Below, piece after piece: positions 44,501 to 57,361 of a stretch of 64,000 nt of DNA. Each line of letters opens with the position of its first letter. The stretch's first letter is position 1. Position numbers and translations under genes: made by a program. This DNA is from Clarireedia homoeocarpa (lineage: Eukaryota; Ascomycota; Leotiomycetes; Helotiales; Rutstroemiaceae). A model generated the notes under the pieces. It was given only the letters and a program-made list of their open reading frames with translations. It ran no database searches and had not been told where the DNA came from. The stretch is taken from positions 1 through 64,000 of the forward strand of contig LNKV01000063.1 in assembly GCA_001465935.1 (NCBI GenBank). The letters run 5' to 3'.

Positions 44501-46648
44501 TTCTTAGTGATATGAATCTTGACGAGGAGCAGCAGGAGTGCGCTGACAATATTCAACGCTCTGCGAATGCTCTCCTTACCGTCATCAACGATATACTTGA
44601 CTTTTCAAAGGTTGAGTCTGGTCGACTGGATATCGAGGAAGTGCAGTTCTCTTTGTCTGTTGTCGTCATGGATGTCAGTAAAATGCTCAGTTTTGCTGCC
44701 GAGCGGAAGAACTTGACTTTCGAGTCCAATATTGATATTGGCGTGGACTCGGATCTCATTGTTATGGGTGATCCTGGTAGAATCCGTCAAATCATCACAA
44801 ACTTGCTCACGAACAGTATCAAGTTCACGAGTGAGGGATGGGTTAAATTCTCTGTTCTGAAGGAAGGGGAAACACAAGATACTATTGGGGTTAAATTCAT
44901 TGTTGAGGATACTGGCATCGGTATCGAGGAAGAAGTTCGGAAGCGTCTATTCAAACCTTTCAGTCAAGCGGATTCGTCCACGGCGCGACGATTTGGTGGC
45001 ACAGGATTGGGTCTTACAATTAGCAAGAACCTTGTCGATCTGATGCATGGAACTATCACACTTGATTCTTCGTTGGGACAGGGCACAACGGCCACTTTCT
45101 ACATACCTTTCAAGAAACCACAATATCATAATGGTAGTGCAACTCTGGTTGACATTGGCAACATCCCAGATCGTTTACAATCAGAGATGAGTGTCTCTTG
45201 TAGTAGTTCTGATTACGATAACATTGGCCCCTCGCCCCAAAAGAGTCCAATGGATCCCAGGTATCGCATTTCAAGATCAATGAGTATGACGCCTCCGGTC
45301 ACGGATTTGGATATGTCGCCGGAGGAAAGGGCAAATGTGAAGATCCTTCTTGTTGAGGATAAGTATGTTTTTCCACCACTAGAAGTATCTTTTTGACTTC
45401 GGAAGATGCTAATGTGGTACAGTGCTATCAATCAACAGATTGCTCTCAAAACAATCAAGAAACTTGGTTTCACACCATCGGCTGTTTGGAATGGTAAAGA
45501 AGCGCTCGACTACTTGCTGGAGGCTGATTCACCAAATCCTCCCCATCCTAAACCAGATATTATTCTCATGGATGTCCAGGTAAGCTAGTCACCAGGATTT
45601 TACTGCACATTCAATGCTCACTGAACTCGCAGATGCCTATTATCGACGGTTATCGCGCAACACATATAATTCGCCACCACTCCCCTTATAAGCACACCTC
45701 TCGTTACATTCCGATTGTCGCCATGACCGCTTCTGCTATTCAAGGCGATAAAGAAAAGTGTAAGAAAGCTGGTATGGATGATTACCTTGCTAAGCCTGTA
45801 AAAGGAAAAACATTAGAAAAGATGTTATTAAGGTGGGCTATTAGTAGGAGGAACCCCGAAACCAAATCATCTAGCGAGGATGATGAAAGCGATTGTGCGG
45901 AGGATGACAGTGCAAATTGTGATGTTGTGGCAAGTCGACCTAAGTAAGTCCTATTCTCCACTGTAAATAGGCCGAGAACCAGTTCTGACAGGAAACCAGG
46001 CAAAGGCGCCGCGTATCATCATCCGGCTCCGCTCGGCCGCAAATCAAACCGCAGAACCGGTCTTCGCAACTTTCAAAGCACAAAGAAAATGCTGCTTCTA
46101 ATCCACAAACTCTCGAAGTCCCAAGACCAACAATGAGCGAGCGCGCGAACTCACAATGTCTGGTACTCCCTCTTATGGAGAATGAAGGGGAAAGAGCAGA
46201 ACGACGGGAAGGCGCCGAGGAAAAAGCAAAAGACTTGAGAGATGAAAAATTGGTTGGTGCAGCAGGAGGTGGTCAGGACAAAAGGGGCGAAGCGAAAGTA
46301 AAACATGGCACGATTGCGAAGGCTCTGGGCGAGGAGAGACAGGGTCACGGACAACAACTGACAGAGGAAAATATGGGGAAGTTGAAAGCGGAAATGGGGG
46401 GTGATGGTCCGGGAGGAAAGATTACGCATGGGAGAGAAAATGAGAGAGTGCCTAGTGTGGTGAGGGCGGACAGTATGGATGTTATTCGCAATGGTGGGAT
46501 GGAGAGTGAAGATAGTGGAAATGGGAATGAAGGAAGTGGTGGGAGTGGTGGGAGTGGGACGGCAAATGGAAGTAGTAATGGGAAGAGTCGACCAAGTGTC
46601 GCGAGGAGGTGGCAGGATAGTGAGGTTACTATTACGGGGCTCAACTAA
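41514..46648 (+). CDS. PAS-domain hybrid histidine kinase
   Basis: Two-component sensor kinase with its own receiver, feeding the HPt-response regulator-MAPK relay. Eight exons: 41514-42240, 42511-43363, 43454-43739, 43794-44069, 44185-45362, 45423-45579, 45633-45943 and 46000-46648, giving 1478 aa. PAS-like regions lie at about 86-240, 357-490 and 505-620 (third: MICDSMPQMIWTTTPEG, LPFHPDD). The H-box is FLANMSHEIRTPIAGVIGM, phospho-acceptor His805. The N-box is IITNLLTNSIKF, G1 is DTGIGIE and G2 is GGTGLGLTISKN. The receiver starts ILLVEDNAINQQ, with the acceptor Asp1157 in ILMDVQ. The tail after about residue 1260 is polar and Gly/Ser/Glu-rich. No membrane segment is visible, so it is probably cytosolic. 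I do not assign a kinase group. The acceptor of the fourth intron (CCGAAG, 44184) and the 270-bp first intron are the least certain. Confidence 0.9.
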
Positions 46649-48332
46649 GATTGAGTTGAGATGAAATTCTGTTGGGTTTAAAAACGGGATCAACGTCGAC
46701 ATCGTTCTTGTTGGAAGGGACTAGGCTTTCTGGTGCATTGTCGGTCGGAAATGGGATGGGAAGAAGAAGAAAACACATAATGAATTCGGGCGTTTTCATT
46801 CTTTGCTTTTTTGTATATGGAGTTTGGGCAAATGGTACGGACAGAGTTGGCAGGTGATGTAGACATGATAACGTGGCTGGGTCAGGTTGGTTGGCACGGT
46901 ACGGTACGGTACAGTACATTACGAGGGGGAAAATGAACACGATCTACATATACGGCAATTAGGGATACTCGCGTCATTGCATTTTGGCATTAGGTTCATG
47001 GTTTACGAATGGCAGGCTGTTTGAGAAAAGGTCTCTTGGTTTCGGAGTTTGTATTTGGGTTTGGGGTCAGCTGTCTGCACTGATTGTTTGAGGCTTGGGG
47101 CTTGGGGCTTGGGGCTCTGTGTATATAGATTACAGGGATAGGGAAGGATGGCATAGGATAGGAGGGTGGGTAAATGGGATTTGATCATTGGGGTCGGGCT
47201 GGATGGGTTGGGAAGGGGCAGGGGCAGGGGAAGGGGAAGTACATGAATCGTGTTGAGATAGGGGGGGTGGTCTGTGCAGAGAGGAAACTGGGTGAAAGGG
47301 ACTAGGTGGTGTGATGTAATGGATGGGTGAAGAGTGGAGAGGGGTTCGTGAGTAAAGAATACGGAGAAGGAGAAAATTGTATATATTGTACATAGTACCC
47401 CTGAAAAATGACCAGCCGGTTGGAATGAGCGAGATAAGACGGAAGAAAGGAGAAATGGAAAGAGTGAGTGTATAGCTGTGGGTGTATGAGAGAGGGAGAA
47501 GACTGTGTGTATATTTGTAAATGAATAAAATAATACATCATCCCCAAAAACCCTTTCCTTGTCTTACCTAGATGGACATGCGTATGTATATTCATTCATT
47601 CATTCATTCATTCATTCACATGCCAAGTATCAAATGCACACACACACTACAACAACACCGGTTAAATACCGATCGAGACGAGAAAGATGCTTATATGAAC
47701 TCGAATTCGAATTGAAATATAGATAGATAAACTCAAGATATATCTTACTTAATATGTATGTGTACCGCACCCCCTCCATCAACCAACCACCCCTATCAGA
47801 GAGATCAACCTAACCGTAAGCCAAAGCAAAAGCAAAAGCAGAAAGCAAAAGCATAAAAATAAAACTCTCGAGATATTTCAAAAAAGGATGGGAAATTGAA
47901 GGAATGATGAGAAATGTTTCAATCCTAGATGGGGGGAGTATTCGAACCAAACCAAACCGGACCAAACCGGACCAAAAACCAAAAACCAAACCCAATTCCA
48001 AGCCAAGCCAAGCCAAACCAAACCAGAGAGAAAGAAGAAATGGTAGCACTAAATGACAATGAAAATATCTTCTTTTTTTTTCACTCCTCTCCTTCCCCCC
48101 CCCTCCCCCCCCTCCTCTGCTGTGCTGTGCTGTGCTGTGCTTGATTTCTTCTCAACAGGCAGCCAGACAGAACTACAGATGAAATCCCAATCTTCCCCTC
48201 TCCCCTCCCTGGATCTCCACTTTCCGTTTTCTTCTTCTCAATCGTTTTTCCCCCGTGTGCTTTGTTCTTCTCCGGACGATTTTTTTAACTGCGCGTGGCT
48301 TCGGACGGTAGGTGAGGTGGAGAGGGCGGCAT
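46649..48332. other. Convergent intergenic region with simple repeats
   Basis: Lies between the kinase and the beta-glucosidase. It holds CGGTA repeats near 46895-46915, a GGCTTGG triplicate at 47093-47113, a (TTCA)n run at 47591-47618, an ACCAAACCGG-type degenerate repeat at 47944-48025 and a TGTGC run at 48120-48140. The minus strand is pyrimidine-rich. No gene is supported. Confidence 0.6.
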
Positions 48333-51300
48333 CTAGAAGATCCAGGTAAATGTGTCTTCTACTTCAAAGGAGATCCTGTGTCTGTTTGGCGTACACGGAG
48401 CTCGTTAGTTAGCTGTTTCTTTCTCTCTTTCTCTCTCCCTTTTCCACAGCGCTTGTTCTATTCCCCGCACCCCCTTTTTGTTCTCCACCGCAAAAATAAA
48501 ACAAACCCTTCCTCCCTCTCGAAGAAAAGAAAACCACATACCTAATATCTCCCGCACTCGCCCCAACCCAACATTCAAACTCTCCCCTCTCCGCAACCCA
48601 CCTCCCGGTCTCGTCCTCCCCTTCCGCAGCCCCTTCGTCCCAATACCCCACACTCAACCTCCCAATCTCAATATCCACGCTCTTCGTCTGTCCCACATCC
48701 AATTCCACTTTGGCCCAGCCCTTCAACTCCTTCTCCGGCCTCGGCAGCGCCGATTTAGGATCGTGGATGTAGAGTTGGACGATCTCTTTTCCTTTTCTTG
48801 CGCCAGTGTTTGTGATCGGGATTGAGAGGGTGATGTTCGAGGACGGGGAGAGGACTGGGGAGGAGAGCGTAGGAGCTCCGTAGGAGAAGGTTGTGTAGGA
48901 GAGCCCGTGGCCGAAGGGGAAGAGAGGGGGAAGTTGAATGCGGTCGTAGTGGCGGTAGCCGATGTAGAGACCTTCGCCGTAGAGAACGCGGAGGTTCTCG
49001 CCGGGCCAGTTATGGTAGGTTGGGTTGTCTTGGAGGCGGCGGGGGAAAGTCGTCTGGATTGGGAAAGAAGAGTTAGTTGTATTTCTAGGAAATCAAAAGG
49101 GTGCAAAGTGTGAAAATGGGAGACGGAGGATTTTAAAAAGACTAGATAGAAGGGGAGGAAAGGTACTAATGAAGGAAGCGAAAAGGAGGTAACATACAGG
49201 TAACTTCCCGCTCGGACTCTTAACGCCAAAGAGGACATCTGCCAGAGCATTACCCGCCTCTTGGCCCTGATACCACGCTTGTAGAATTGCTGGCACTCTG
49301 TCGACCCAAGGCATCGTGATCGGTGACCCGGACTGGTTGACAACAATTGTCCGTGGATTCGCCTTCACAACCTCTTCGATTAATCGGTCTTGACTTCCGT
49401 CGACTGGTAAATCCATGGTCTGACGATCATACCCTTCGGATTCCCATTCTGCGTCCAGACCAACAATGACGATGGCCACATCTGATGATTTCGCGGCATT
49501 GATGGCCGAGAGTAGATAATCTTCTTGGTCGGCTTCTTTGTATCCGATGCGACAGCCACCGGTAGCGTGGGTTTGGTTTAATTGGGCTTGTTTGTAGAGA
49601 GGTCGGATTTCGTTGGTGGTTTCTGCGACGACTTCGACGGGAACGTTGGCTTCGAGTTGGATATCAAAGAGAATATCTTTGGAGCCAGAAAACATGGCTT
49701 CGCCTAGATCAGTCCAATTCCATAAGTCGACTTTCACTTCGCCATTGACAAGCAGTCTGCCAGGGCCGACGCTGGAGAAACTCATGGTGTGCAGACCAGT
49801 GGTGGTAGGTGTGAGAATGGTTTTAGCTTTGCACGACCATACGGGGTTAACTTCTTCGGGAACAGAATCCCAGAGGAAAAGATCTGTGTTTGTTCTTCGT
49901 TGTATGACTCGTGGCTCTCCTTCGAATTTGTCTCCAACGTAGAACTCTAGACTGACACCTTGTTGTCCGGAAGCTGTCGTACAGTAATCTGCAGCTAAAG
50001 GCAACCATTTGTAGGTGTGACATCCTAAAGAGTAAGTGATTTCCTTACCAGGAACAGCTCTGATGCTCTCTAATGGTATTGTGTTGTAGTAAGGATTCAG
50101 ACTGGCGCTACCTCCACCCCCGGCTATTGCCCGATTGGCGTTTGGTCCTATTACCGCAATCTTTGTTTCCGATGGCTTGATGGGTAGGACATCTCCGTCG
50201 TTTTTAAGAAGTGTCAGTCCTTCAACGCCTAACTCTCTGATTAGTTGCCGGGTCTCTTCTCGATCGTCCTCCGCTTCAGCTGCCTCGGGCGTCATATCTG
50301 ATCCTCTGGTTCGCTCGACTAAGTATAGCACGTTTGCGGCAGCCTTTTCAACTGCTTCTCGACTTAGTCTACCGTCATTGATAGCATCGATCGCTTTCTG
50401 ACCACGCCATTTAGTTGAAACAGGCATTTCGATATCGCAACCAGCTTCGATGGATTCTACGATAGAATTTGTTCCACCCCAGTCAGACATCACCATGCTA
50501 CAAGCACGTTAGCAACAAGCATAAAAGCAATTGTGTTCGATCTGGTGAATACCCGTCATATTTCCATTCTCCCCTCAGAATTCTTTTCAAAGTGTGCTCA
50601 TTCGAATCCGCATGAACACCATTGATCAGGTTGTATGATGACATAACAGCCCAAGGATTAGCTTCTCGAACTGCCATCTCGAATGGACGGAGATATAACT
50701 CCCTCAGTGCTCTTTCCGGAACGACTGAATTAATGGTTAATCTATGCGTCTCCTGTTCATTGGCAACAAAGTCTAGACTTCTCATTAGAATGGGCACGTG
50801 ACATAAGTATACGGTCTGAGCTCGTCTTACGCTTGATAGTGGCAGCAACGCCTTTTTCCTGTAGTCCTTTAATATAAGCGACGGCAAGTTTTCCTGTAAG
50901 GAATGGGTCTTCCGAAAATGACTCGAAATTTCTTCCTCCTAAGGGGCCACGATGGAGACAGACTGTTGGCGCCAACAGAACATGAGCAGACCTAGCCTTC
51001 GTCTCGTCTGCCAAATGTTGGCCGACTTCATAGATCAAATCCGTATTCCAGGTTGCGGCTAGAGATATTCCACAGGGAAAGAGTGCGGCCTAATTGTGTT
51101 AGAACGTGGATAGAGGTCAGCCCTGGCTAAGACATACTTTCGTGCCTGCTTTGAAAATAGCTCCACGAGCACCTGCAGGAATTGGTTCATCAGTATATAG
51201 AATAATCTATGCACCCCTCGATCTCCCAAAGATAGCTGTAAAAAGGGCGATGCAATTGCAACTCACCATTTGGTCCATCGGATGTCTTGAACGCTGGTAT

Positions 51301-51608
51301 CCCCTTGGAAGGAATAGATTTCGATCTCCAAAAGTCTGCTGCGACCAATAAAGAGACCTAAAATTGTTATCAATGTTGTATATTCACTAGGCTCGGGGTA
51401 ATCCCACTTGTTCTTCGAGAGATAAGGAAGCGGCTAGACGACGAGATGCCGTTCTTGGATCGAGGGCAGCATTCTTTGTTGGAGGACTTCCCGGTGGTGA
51501 GAACTCAGAGTTCGGAGTTGCGACCATATCTCTGCTGGAAACCTCTGATCCTTCATCGAACTTATCGAAGATAGGATCATTGATTTGGCTGTTGGGAGAC
51601 TCGGCCAT
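48333..51608 (-). CDS. Beta-glucosidase, GH3 with PA14 domain
   Basis: Hydrolyses terminal beta-D-glucosyl residues of cello-oligosaccharides or glucosides. Eight exons: 51608-51408, 51357-51267, 51172-51138, 51089-50831, 50772-50553, 50497-49198, 49053-48542 and 48381-48333, giving 888 aa. The GH3 N-terminal domain shows GIPAFKTSDGPNGARG, LLAPTVCLHRGPLGGRNFES and KHFVANEQE. The nucleophile is Asp274 in GMVMSDWGG. The C-terminal sheet domain begins VEGLTLLKNDGDVLPI. An inserted PA14 region (about residues 400-560) contains GVSLEFYVGD, TGLHTMSFSSVGPGRLLVNG and KVDLWNWTD. The fibronectin-III end reads FPFGHGLSYTTFSYG and finishes ETFTWIF-like. The N-terminus (MAESPNSQINDP) has no signal peptide, so the enzyme is probably intracellular. 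Confidence 0.93.
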
Positions 51609-53249
51609 TTTGGAAGTTTAAAACGAATGAAAGGACGGAAATTGTCTTAAAATATTAGACTATCTCAGTCTTGATAGCTTGAATAAGAGAACGGCTATAG
51701 TTGTTGTGATGCAGAAAAATGGGGACACTCAAGGCGTGTAATAGGAAACACACTTCGCAGGCTGACCAAATCTTAGTGAAAAGGTAACGAGGAACTAAGG
51801 TTGTCTTATAAAGATATCAAAACGCCAGAGTCCAACAAAATTAGCAATGCATATGGGCTTGAGACTTCGGCAGCAACTAGAAAAAACCCGAGCCCCGATC
51901 AGCTGCTTCCATGTGATATCCCCCACAGCCGATGTAAGAGCGGGTGAATATCCCATGCGCCGCACTCTAAAAGATAGGGCGTAGTCATATATCGTAATTA
52001 ATGCATATATACATTGGATCCATAAATGGGGAACGGCTGAATGGAATTAATATCAATTGAAGATCAGAATTGGACAACAACAGGATGCTATGCTTGCTAA
52101 GCTTCCTTGATTGAGAGGAACTGCCGGTGTGACCTATCTCATGAATGATAGGTTATCGTTGAGCGTCAGTGGGTCCGTCGGAGACATGTCGAGTGAAAAA
52201 CTGATAGCGATCCATCTGTGACAGCGGTATGAACGGACCGGCTCAGCGACTTTTCGCATACTAGTAAGGTGTAACGGGCACTTCCCGAACTTTCACTAGA
52301 AGCTCCCTAAAGTTCCTTGCCGCTCACTAAAGAATTCAGGAACTCGAAGTGGCTGAAAGCATATCGTAACCCTTTCTGGATTTATGGGCTTGAGTTTTAT
52401 GCGAATATCACATTCTGAGATACAGATCAGAAGGCAATATGCAAAGATCATGCTAATCTCATGTAGTGCATCCGTCTGGCTGGATTTGCCATGAGTCTCT
52501 TCGAAGACTTCTAGAACTCAAGAACGTGCCTCGATGTAGATTGATACTTCGTTGAGACGCATCTGCATCTGCGAAGCGGACCTACGGGCCGTTCTCGCCT
52601 CTGTTGGTTCGTCCTTGTCATAAGCATGAAATGGGTTCTGGGGACAAGTGGAGAAAGCCCCGGAACAATTGATCATCCACTCGGAAAACAACAGTGAGTT
52701 GAGGGTATGAAGGAGAGGAAGCATCTGTGTATAGATCCTGATGGAATGGCAGCTTTCGGTGAATGTGGTTTCGTCCTAAATTCTGGCTAAATAGGAAATT
52801 TGATGTTTCTAATGTTTAAAAAGTATGACCCAATCGGAAAAATACTGCTAAAATCGAGCTGGTATAATCACGTGCCTATCGAGCAGATCTAAGCGCCACA
52901 GTGGAGCATTATCAAGTTGTACCCCGCGGTCAACCAACCATCATGAACGAACACAAACAAATCGATAAAGCTATGTTCAGGTTACGTTCACTGCTATGAT
53001 ATATGCAGAAATCTCTTTCTCTTCTCCTTACGCACGGAATGTGTACAAACAAGAGACTCAAGGTAAAAAGGAGACTGCACTATCATCAAGAGTACTGAAT
53101 TTCAAGTACTAAGGGGTTGGCTTCCGTCTCCTTTTCATCAATTCAGCCATGCGCGTTCGTTACGACATACGCGAACTGTGACTTTGGACCTTCATACTCT
53201 ATTACATCCTAGACATAGCTGCGCGTAATCTGGTATTCTTCCGAGGATT
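51609..53249. promoter_or_regulatory. Divergent upstream region of beta-glucosidase and DUF202 genes
   Basis: 1.6 kb with no recognisable gene. Short frames only, such as 52724-52518 minus. It contains the promoters of both flanking genes. Confidence 0.45.
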
Positions 53250-54321
53250 ATGGCTGAAACATCAGATCATCGCCCAGCGGTTGACCAATCCGATGAGTTA
53301 CATGAGATATCTTCCGCGGACCGAGATCTGTGGGAATCGACGGAGCTCTCACAAATAAGACGAAATTATACTCGAGCATCTTCAGCCCACGCCCTAGGCC
53401 CCGGCCCCGGCCCCGGTAGTACAGCACCAACAAGGCTTTTCGGTAAAGCAAGATATTCCATTGCGAAGTTTTGGCGGCATCAAGTCAGCGTTACCGTGGA
53501 CCATGCTGCTTGTAGAGATCATCTAGGTACGTACCTGGAGGCGTTTCTTTCTTCTTCTTTATCCTGCAGAGGCGATCACTTCAGCATTTGAGCAGAGGTT
53601 TCCTATCCTGGACTACGGAACTCGAGGACCGAAGCACCGTCGTGCATATCAACAGCTTAAACTTCTGTTTGATTTACCTAAACTACTTCCATACCCGATC
53701 ACGTACCGGGTACTGTATATTACGAGACTTGGCGAGATTAAATCTCTGCTTGTCGCTGATTTCGTTCTTTGTTCTGTGGAGCCTCTCGCCAGGGCAATGT
53801 CTGGAGAGCTGTGCATTTACTAACAAATGTCTGCCAGCGCTCGAGAGAACTTTCCTGGCGTATCTTAGAACGTCTCTGACCTTGTCAATGCTGGGGGTCT
53901 CGGTTGCGCAACTCTTGTGAGTTTTACACTGAGCTTTCCTATAATTGTTGGTTTCTAACTGATGCATTAATGCAGTCGACTTCAGCATGCACCTAAACCC
54001 AATCATGTGATAGGCTTTTTTGTGCTGGGAAAGCCTTTGGCATACATCTGTCAAGTTGCCGCAATAACAACTCTTTTGATTGGTCTCCTCAGAAGCTGGA
54101 GACATCAGCATAAAATCGTGAGGGGCAAGGCTCTAACGGGAGGATTCGAAATCACTATCGTGGCAGGTGGAGTTTTCCTGGTGAGCAGATTTAATCTATG
54201 GCTTGTATCATACTTATGAGATGATACTGAAAGTAACACTAATTCATTGCAGATCTTTTTGACTTTTCTTGTCCTGCTGATTGCTGTGGACATAACGAAA
54301 GAACACCTCGACTCCAAATGA
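53250..54321 (+). CDS. DUF202-domain membrane protein
   Basis: Small membrane protein with the DUF202 domain (PF02656), of unknown biochemical function. In yeast, similar domains occur next to the vacuolar transporter chaperone module. Exons 53250-53526, 53838-53916, 53976-54180 and 54253-54321 give 209 aa. The polar N-terminus includes a GPGPGPG stretch from a CCCCGG repeat. The domain begins DHLALERTFLAYLRTSLTLS, split by a 311-bp intron after DHL, and continues through three hydrophobic helices (SMLGVSVAQLF, PLAYICQVAAITTLLIGLL, GVFLIFLTFLVLLIAV). It ends KEHLDSK. The first intron is unusually long for this window; the others are 59 and 72 bp. Confidence 0.85.
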
Positions 54322-55560
54322 TCAGCCTTTGCAGCTGCCGGTGAAGGAACTTTATAATTCGGACGAATGGTTCTGGCGTCCTCGGTCTAACGTATCTCGA
54401 GGCTATCCTGTTGATTCCACCTATACTGCGTCCTATGGTATGGCTGCTATGAGCCAAGAGATAGCATACAGTCCACGTGCTGAAAATTATATTGGGGATA
54501 TTGCTCGAGGTTACATCCAACACTTCACTGACTTACAGGCGCTCATCACAGGTCACAGAAGTATAGATGACCATAAGCTTAGAATATTTACTTGGTATAG
54601 AGCGATTGATGGATAATTTCATTCCAGCTATGTAGCCGGAACAGCATAAACTATGGCACATACCCGGCCGGGACTTGGGAGGAAAATAGCCTCTGAGGGT
54701 AGTTCTTAATGCAGTATGCTGGTTTTTAGTTGCGATGGTGGGGAAAAAACATAGAGCATAGAAACGATGATACCACAGGACCTATTGCTTTGATCTTGAC
54801 ATGTGGCATCTGGAGGAAATTTCAAACGAACTTCGTGCCCTTTAGTGTGCAGCGCGCAGTGCGCAAACACATCTCATCTCGCGGACCGTGTTGACCAAAA
54901 GAAGCGCAAACATACTCTGGCCGCAGTTCAGGTCAGCATAACAATGCAAGAAATTCTGATTCAGAGCCAGCACTCGAAAGTTGATTTCGATAATGAAGGC
55001 ATCAATCGGCATCGACGTAGAATATGGAAACCCCAATTCTGACCAGCCATTTGTGTTGTTAGAGCTATTGGTTGGGTGCCTGAGGCCAAATGGCTCATGG
55101 CTCCTGGTTCTTTCCAAAAAGCTGCACAAATTTCGTGAAGCAGAGTACATACAGTACAGCAGCAGAGTTCTAAATTTCCTCTTGACAATTCTTCTACGAA
55201 AAATTGTCGTCCAATTCACTCACTTCTTTAATTGTATTTGGATATTCACCGCCGTTTTATTATTCATCTCCTTTTGTTTTCTTTCTAGTCTCTCATTGCC
55301 TCGTCGCTTGTTTTTGTTTGATTAGCAAAGTGTGAGTAAGACGAATGATTTGATAACACAAGAAACGAAACGAACGGCATTGTTCCGATCCGAGGTCGCA
55401 AGAATCGTGAGATCACAAACCTTCTTACGTGCAGAGGGGCGCAATTCGCCATCGAACCCACCGACTTCGCCATTACTTTCTCCCATTTTACTTCTCGAAT
55501 ACAACGACAATCCTTTTCGAAACATTCAGCAGGGGCTTTCTTCTCTGCACAACCTTCACG
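54322..55560. other. Intergenic, no gene seen
   Basis: Between the DUF202 and zinc-transporter genes. A frame at 54329-54616 plus has no family resemblance. The last 200 bp form the leader of the transporter gene. Confidence 0.5.
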
Positions 55561-57361
55561 ATGGCGTGGTCAAAGTCGACGAGGATCACGATCATGTTAT
55601 TGATCGATGCGGTTTTCTTCGTAGTGGAACTTGGTGCCGGAATGGCTGTTGGGTCATTGGCCTTGATGGCAGATGCTTTCCATATGGTGAGAATACATTG
55701 TGGTAGTTGGGAGTAACATACGCTGATGGCAAATTTAGTTGAATGATATCATATCCTTAGCTGTTGGACTTTGGGCTGTTCGAGCGGCGCGAAAGCAGAC
55801 TACGGACAAATATTCTTTCGGAGTGAGCGCCTACGGCCCCCTGCTATAACAAGTATATGCTAATTCAATTCAACTATAGTTCTTAAGAGCGGAAATCCTC
55901 GGTGCCTTCTTCAACGCTGTCTTCCTTATTGCGTTATGTATATCAATTATTCTCGAAGCCGTTGGACGTTTCTTAGATCCACCCGAAATCACCGAACCAA
56001 GGCTTATACTCATCGTCGGATCCTTGGGTTTGGCGTCCAATCTTGCTGGTTTCTTCGTACTAGGAGGGCATGGGCATTCTCACGGTCCAGGGGATGGGCA
56101 TTCGCATGGAGATGAAATAAGCGCTGCAGAAGAAGGTCACAGTCATAATGATCACACACATTCACACGGTTATGCGCCATACACCGACGTTGAAGACACA
56201 ACGGCTGGTGATGTATTCCCCGAAGCTGTAGTAGCTAAAGCGAGACAGCGTCCTCAGGTTCAGTTCTCGAAACCAGATGAAGATGCATCCACAGCTCGAG
56301 ATAGCGCTAGCACGGTTACCAGATCAGTCAGCAGAAGTTCCAAGCACAACACACATCGAAGACGGACCAGTAAGTCAAGATTTTCTGGCCCAGAGGATAT
56401 GAGCATTCATCCAGCAACTTTCCGACAAGATATTATCGATGCGAGCAAGAATCAACTCGATGGAATTGAGAGCGAAGGATCTAGTGAACCAGACGACGAG
56501 GCTGCTGCTGAAAATTGGGCAGTACCAACTGAAGAGAGCCCATTAATCAATCATTCGCACGGTAGCTCTTCAGCCAGTCATAACCATCGAGACGAAGGTC
56601 ATCATCACTCGCATTCCTCTAGATCAAACAATGACTCTTGGCACGCGGAGCACAACCACAACAAGAAATCAAAGAAGTCTTCAGGCGGACATGGTCACAA
56701 TCACGATGATATGGGAATGAATGCCATGATTCTTCACGTAATTGGTGACGCATTGGGCAACGTGGGTGTCATCGCTACTGCGCTGGTCATCTGGCTCACC
56801 AACTGGTCCGGCCGATACTACGCCGATCCTGCTGTCTCTCTCTTTATCACGGTTATTATTCTCCGATCCTGTATCCCCTTAACCAAAGCCACAGCAAATA
56901 TACTCCTTCAAGCTACTCCCGATCACATCGATGTTGCCGATATCAAGTCCGATATACAGCACATCCCTGGCGTTGTTAGCTGCCACCACGTACACATCTG
57001 GCAACTTTCCGACACGCAACTCGTCGCCTCTATGCACATTCAAATTGCCTTCCCAATTAGCGAAGCCGGAGGCGAAAAGTACATGGAGCTGGCCAAAGCC
57101 GCAAGAAGATGTCTTCACGCCTATGGTATTCACAGTGCTACTCTGCAACCGGAATTCTGTCTAGATAAAGATCACGATCATGTCGAAGAGAGCTTCTCGG
57201 TTGGACTTGACGGCCTTGTCGGTTCACCCAAATGCGGCATGGATGACGATAGCTGTTTATTGGAATGTGTGGATGAATGCAGAGGAAAAGGGTGTTGTTC
57301 TACTACTGGACAAGTCGAACCTCAACATGACCATAGCGAGCACGACGGTCATGTTCATTAA
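55561..57361 (+). CDS. CDF zinc transporter (ZRC1/COT1-like)
   Basis: Cation diffusion facilitator that moves Zn2+ (and possibly Co2+) into the vacuole or another organelle in exchange for H+. Exons 55561-55686, 55739-55822 and 55880-57361 give 563 aa. Both transport-site HxxxD motifs are present: FHMLND in helix 2 (spanning intron 1) and LHVIGDALGN in helix 5. The loop between helices 4 and 5 is very long (about 220 residues) and rich in His (GHGHSHGPGDGHSHG, NDHTHSHG, GHHHSHSS, GGHGHNHDD), as in vacuolar Zn transporters. The cytosolic C-terminal domain has SCHHVHIWQLSDTQLVASMH. A Cys-rich tail (CLLECVDECRGKGCC) ends in a His-rich stretch and could be a further metal site. Confidence 0.94.
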
